Assembly (NCBI GenBank): GCA_963971285.1
Contig: OZ020255.1
Span: 17,318,931-17,382,930 of the forward strand
Reading direction: 5' to 3'
Source of the DNA: Astropecten irregularis
Lineage: Eukaryota; Echinodermata; Asteroidea; Paxillosida; Astropectinidae
DNA: 64,000 nucleotides
In this document: piece by piece, positions 62,169-64,000 of the stretch
Layout: each line of letters starts with the position of its first letter
Numbering within the stretch: position 1 is the stretch's first letter
The notes under the pieces: generated by a model
Seen by the model: only the letters and a program-made list of their open reading frames with translations
The model's database searches: none
What the model was told of the DNA's origin: nothing
Program-made: the position numbers and the translations under genes

Positions 62169-63470
62169 ATGAATCTGTCTCCTGTCAATGGTATGGCCGG
62201 GACCACGCCGATGCTGCAGGTGATGGTCTCTTCTACCATGGGCACAACTGACGTTTTGGCTTCTGCATCCACACAAGTTTCATCTTTCCCTGATGTAACT
62301 GATGCTGCGAATTCGAGTACAGGGAACTGGTCTAGCACTAAGGGATATGCGGACTCCACGACGCCGTACGATGATGACTATTATTATGACGATTTCGTCT
62401 TTGATGACTACGTCCAGCGATGCATCGTGGCGTCCATCTTCGTGGTCGTGTGCTTGGTGGGGACATTCGGGAATGGCCTGGTCATCCTAGCCGTTATACT
62501 GTCCAGGAAGCTCCGGACCGTCACCAACGTCTTCGTGGTCAACCTGGCAGTGGCCGACCTGCTGGTGTGCCTGATCTTACCCTTCAACGCGGCCGGGCTG
62601 TACACGCTGCCGGAGTACGGCTGGCCGCTCCCAGATGAACTGTGCGTCGCGTTGGCTCTCATCGGCTACACCTGCGCCGGTTGCAGCCTGTACACCCTGG
62701 CCACCATCGCCATCAACAGGTGGATGCTCATCACGCGTCCTTCCAGGACCTACCGGACTTGTTTCAAACCGGCCTACCTAGTACTCATGACTTTCGTCAC
62801 GTGGTTGCTGCCTTTTCTCGTGGCCTTTCTTCCCCCGGCCTTTGGATTCGGTGAGCTGGGCTACACGGAGAAGTACAGCACGTGTACGCACAAGAACTCT
62901 AATGAGTACGCGGATAGCTACAGTCTGCTGCAGTCTCTGGTACTGATCCCCATCCCGTTCGTCATCATCATCTTCTGCTACGTCAAGATCTTCAGACACG
63001 TCCAGGAGCACACCAAGGTCCTCATGGCGGACCGGGAGCAGCCGTCAGCCGAGCTGTCTGAGACGTCCAACCAACGCGAGACGTCCGTGAGCGTGCAGAC
63101 CAAGCCACCGGCGCCGGACTCGTCTCCCATCAAACGACGCCAGAACCTCAGCGTGGCCAAGAAGCGGCTGAGCAGGCGCCAGATCGAGATCACCAAAAAC
63201 CTCTTCTACGTGGTGTGCGCCTTCACCATCTGCATCGTGCCGTACGGAGTGGCCCTCCTCATACCGCCCAGCGATCCTATCATTCCTTGGACGGCGGCTC
63301 TCCTGCTCGTCAACAGCTGCATCAACCCCATCATCTACGCCACCAAACACCCGTACTTCAAGCAGGTCTTCAAGTTGATTTTGACATGCAAGTGCGGTAA
63401 AATCCCAGAGCAGTCTGACTTTCTTCGTTCCATGAGGTCCACGGTAAGGCGTGCAAAGTCTGTCGCCTAA
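62169..63470 (+). CDS. Class-A GPCR 7, divergent cluster member, single exon
   Basis: 433-aa receptor on the opposite strand from its relatives. The long extracellular N-terminus (about 80 aa) is S/T-rich with NLS, NSS and NWS sites. It ends in an acidic tyrosine cluster (D-D-D-Y-Y-Y-D-D) that could carry sulfotyrosine, then FVFDDYVQRCIV at TM1. LAVADLL in TM2, NRW (173-175) for DRY, and a loop-2 cysteine in KYSTCTHK. The third loop is long and basic, with KRRQNLSVAKKRLSRRQ. TM6 has CIVP without the toggle tryptophan, and TM7 NPIIY (376-380). The tail, KIPEQSDFLRSMRS, keeps the cluster's SDFL motif. It is clearly the same subfamily but an old branch. Other ATGs (M9, M15) could serve as start. 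Confidence 0.93.
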   Translation: MNLSPVNGMAGTTPMLQVMVSSTMGTTDVLASASTQVSSFPDVTDAANSSTGNWSSTKGYADSTTPYDDDYYYDDFVFDDYVQRCIVASIFVVVCLVGTFGNGLVILAVILSRKLRTVTNVFVVNLAVADLLVCLILPFNAAGLYTLPEYGWPLPDELCVALALIGYTCAGCSLYTLATIAINRWMLITRPSRTYRTCFKPAYLVLMTFVTWLLPFLVAFLPPAFGFGELGYTEKYSTCTHKNSNEYADSYSLLQSLVLIPIPFVIIIFCYVKIFRHVQEHTKVLMADREQPSAELSETSNQRETSVSVQTKPPAPDSSPIKRRQNLSVAKKRLSRRQIEITKNLFYVVCAFTICIVPYGVALLIPPSDPIIPWTAALLLVNSCINPIIYATKHPYFKQVFKLILTCKCGKIPEQSDFLRSMRSTVRRAKSVA

Positions 63471-64000
63471 CATTGCACTCCAATTATACCAATGCATTTT
63501 CATATGTATTTGTTGTGCACTTGGTAAAGGGTTTTATAGTTGGTGTTGGATGGCCCACTTAGTTGAAATTACTGAGCTTTTGTTCAAAAATATATCGCTG
63601 CAAAACCCACCAGACGAGTTAAGTTCGGCAAAATTAATCCCAAATGATATGTACATAATGCATACTGCATTGTTTTTATCATTTCTTCATTATAAGACTC
63701 AGTGGTATATGTATATTGTTACTACAAAGAGCAGCGGTCGATTTCACCAAACTCATCGTAACTTACTATCAATCGTAGAACGTACATGATGCATTGCAGC
63801 CCTATGTAGGTATACGATGGGTTATCCTTCTTAACTCGAGTTACGATCAATCGTAGGGCCTTGTGAAATCGACTCCTGGTCTATGATATTGAGAGCATGG
63901 GGGAAGGAAGAATGTTTTCCTTCCTCCATGTTGAGAAAAAGTAACTATTGGAGACGGCTTTGGTCGAGTAGTTTCCAGCCAGGAAACCTTGTACATACAA
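63471..64000. other. 3' flank of GPCR 7
   Basis: No further gene to the window end. A hairpin MITE occupies 63736-63875. The segment 63885-64000 has a small inverted pair ('ggaaggaagaatgttttcct') and nothing else recognised. Confidence 0.5.
63736..63875. repeat. Hairpin MITE, GTCGATTTCAC type (interior 1), copy 5
   Basis: GGTCGATTTCACCAAACTC to CTTGTGAAATCGACTCC, the reverse orientation of copies 1-4 (GTAACTTACTATCAATCG first, AACTCGAGTTACGATC last). Confidence 0.87.

Overview
The window looks like a chromosome fragment from a marine invertebrate deuterostome, most probably an echinoderm. It has spliced genes with GT-AG introns, single-exon rhodopsin-family receptors in a tandem cluster, dense short inverted-repeat transposons, and many copies of the palindrome TAGGCCTA. 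The last point is a habit I associate with echinoderm DNA, so the taxon is an inference rather than something read directly. No bacterial operons, rRNA genes or CRISPR arrays were seen. All tRNA-like stretches look like SINE heads.

Left half (1-36,600). Two nine-exon genes for SLC22-type organic cation/carnitine-like transporters lie head to head. Gene A is on the minus strand (exons between 21,168 and 3,182, 573 aa). Gene B is on the plus strand (exons between 26,123 and 35,340, 578 aa). All seven internal exons have the same length in both genes, and intron phases match, so this is an inverted paralogue pair. Intron 8 of gene A is about 8 kb against about 0.9 kb in gene B. Nearly all of the excess is a minisatellite of about 7.3 kb with a 30-bp unit, which itself holds a tandem 2,944-bp higher-order duplication. 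A second minisatellite (35-bp unit) and a family of units of about 190 bp lie beyond the 3' end of gene A. The 5 kb between the two start codons carries an 830-bp inverted repeat, other mobile-element pieces and one possible exon for a small secreted protein.

Middle (36,600-39,300). No gene is seen here. The stretch contains arrays of GACGTT-type repeats and a clean short inverted-repeat element.

Right half (39,395-63,470). Seven intronless class-A GPCR genes are present. Six are on the minus strand (39.4, 44.9, 50.4, 53.4, 55.5 and 57.6 kb) and a more distant one is on the plus strand (62.2 kb). They resemble the melatonin/moody/GPR84 neighbourhood of the rhodopsin family. They share an acidic-aromatic DYxQR motif before TM1, NR(W/L) in place of DRY, no tryptophan in the TM6 CWxP position, an intact NPxIY and, in most, a C-terminal SDFL-type tail. 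Three are near-identical recent duplicates. One of these is broken by a single-base frameshift, and a fourth shares TM1-TM3 with them almost base for base while differing elsewhere, which points to gene conversion.

The intergenic and intronic DNA is packed with short non-autonomous elements. These include at least four TTAA-flanked MITE families, a hairpin family sharing only its GTCGATTTCAC termini, the 3' end of a non-LTR retrotransposon, and tRNA-derived SINE-like segments. Almost all very long reading frames between 3.4 and 10.9 kb are artefacts of the 30-bp repeat.
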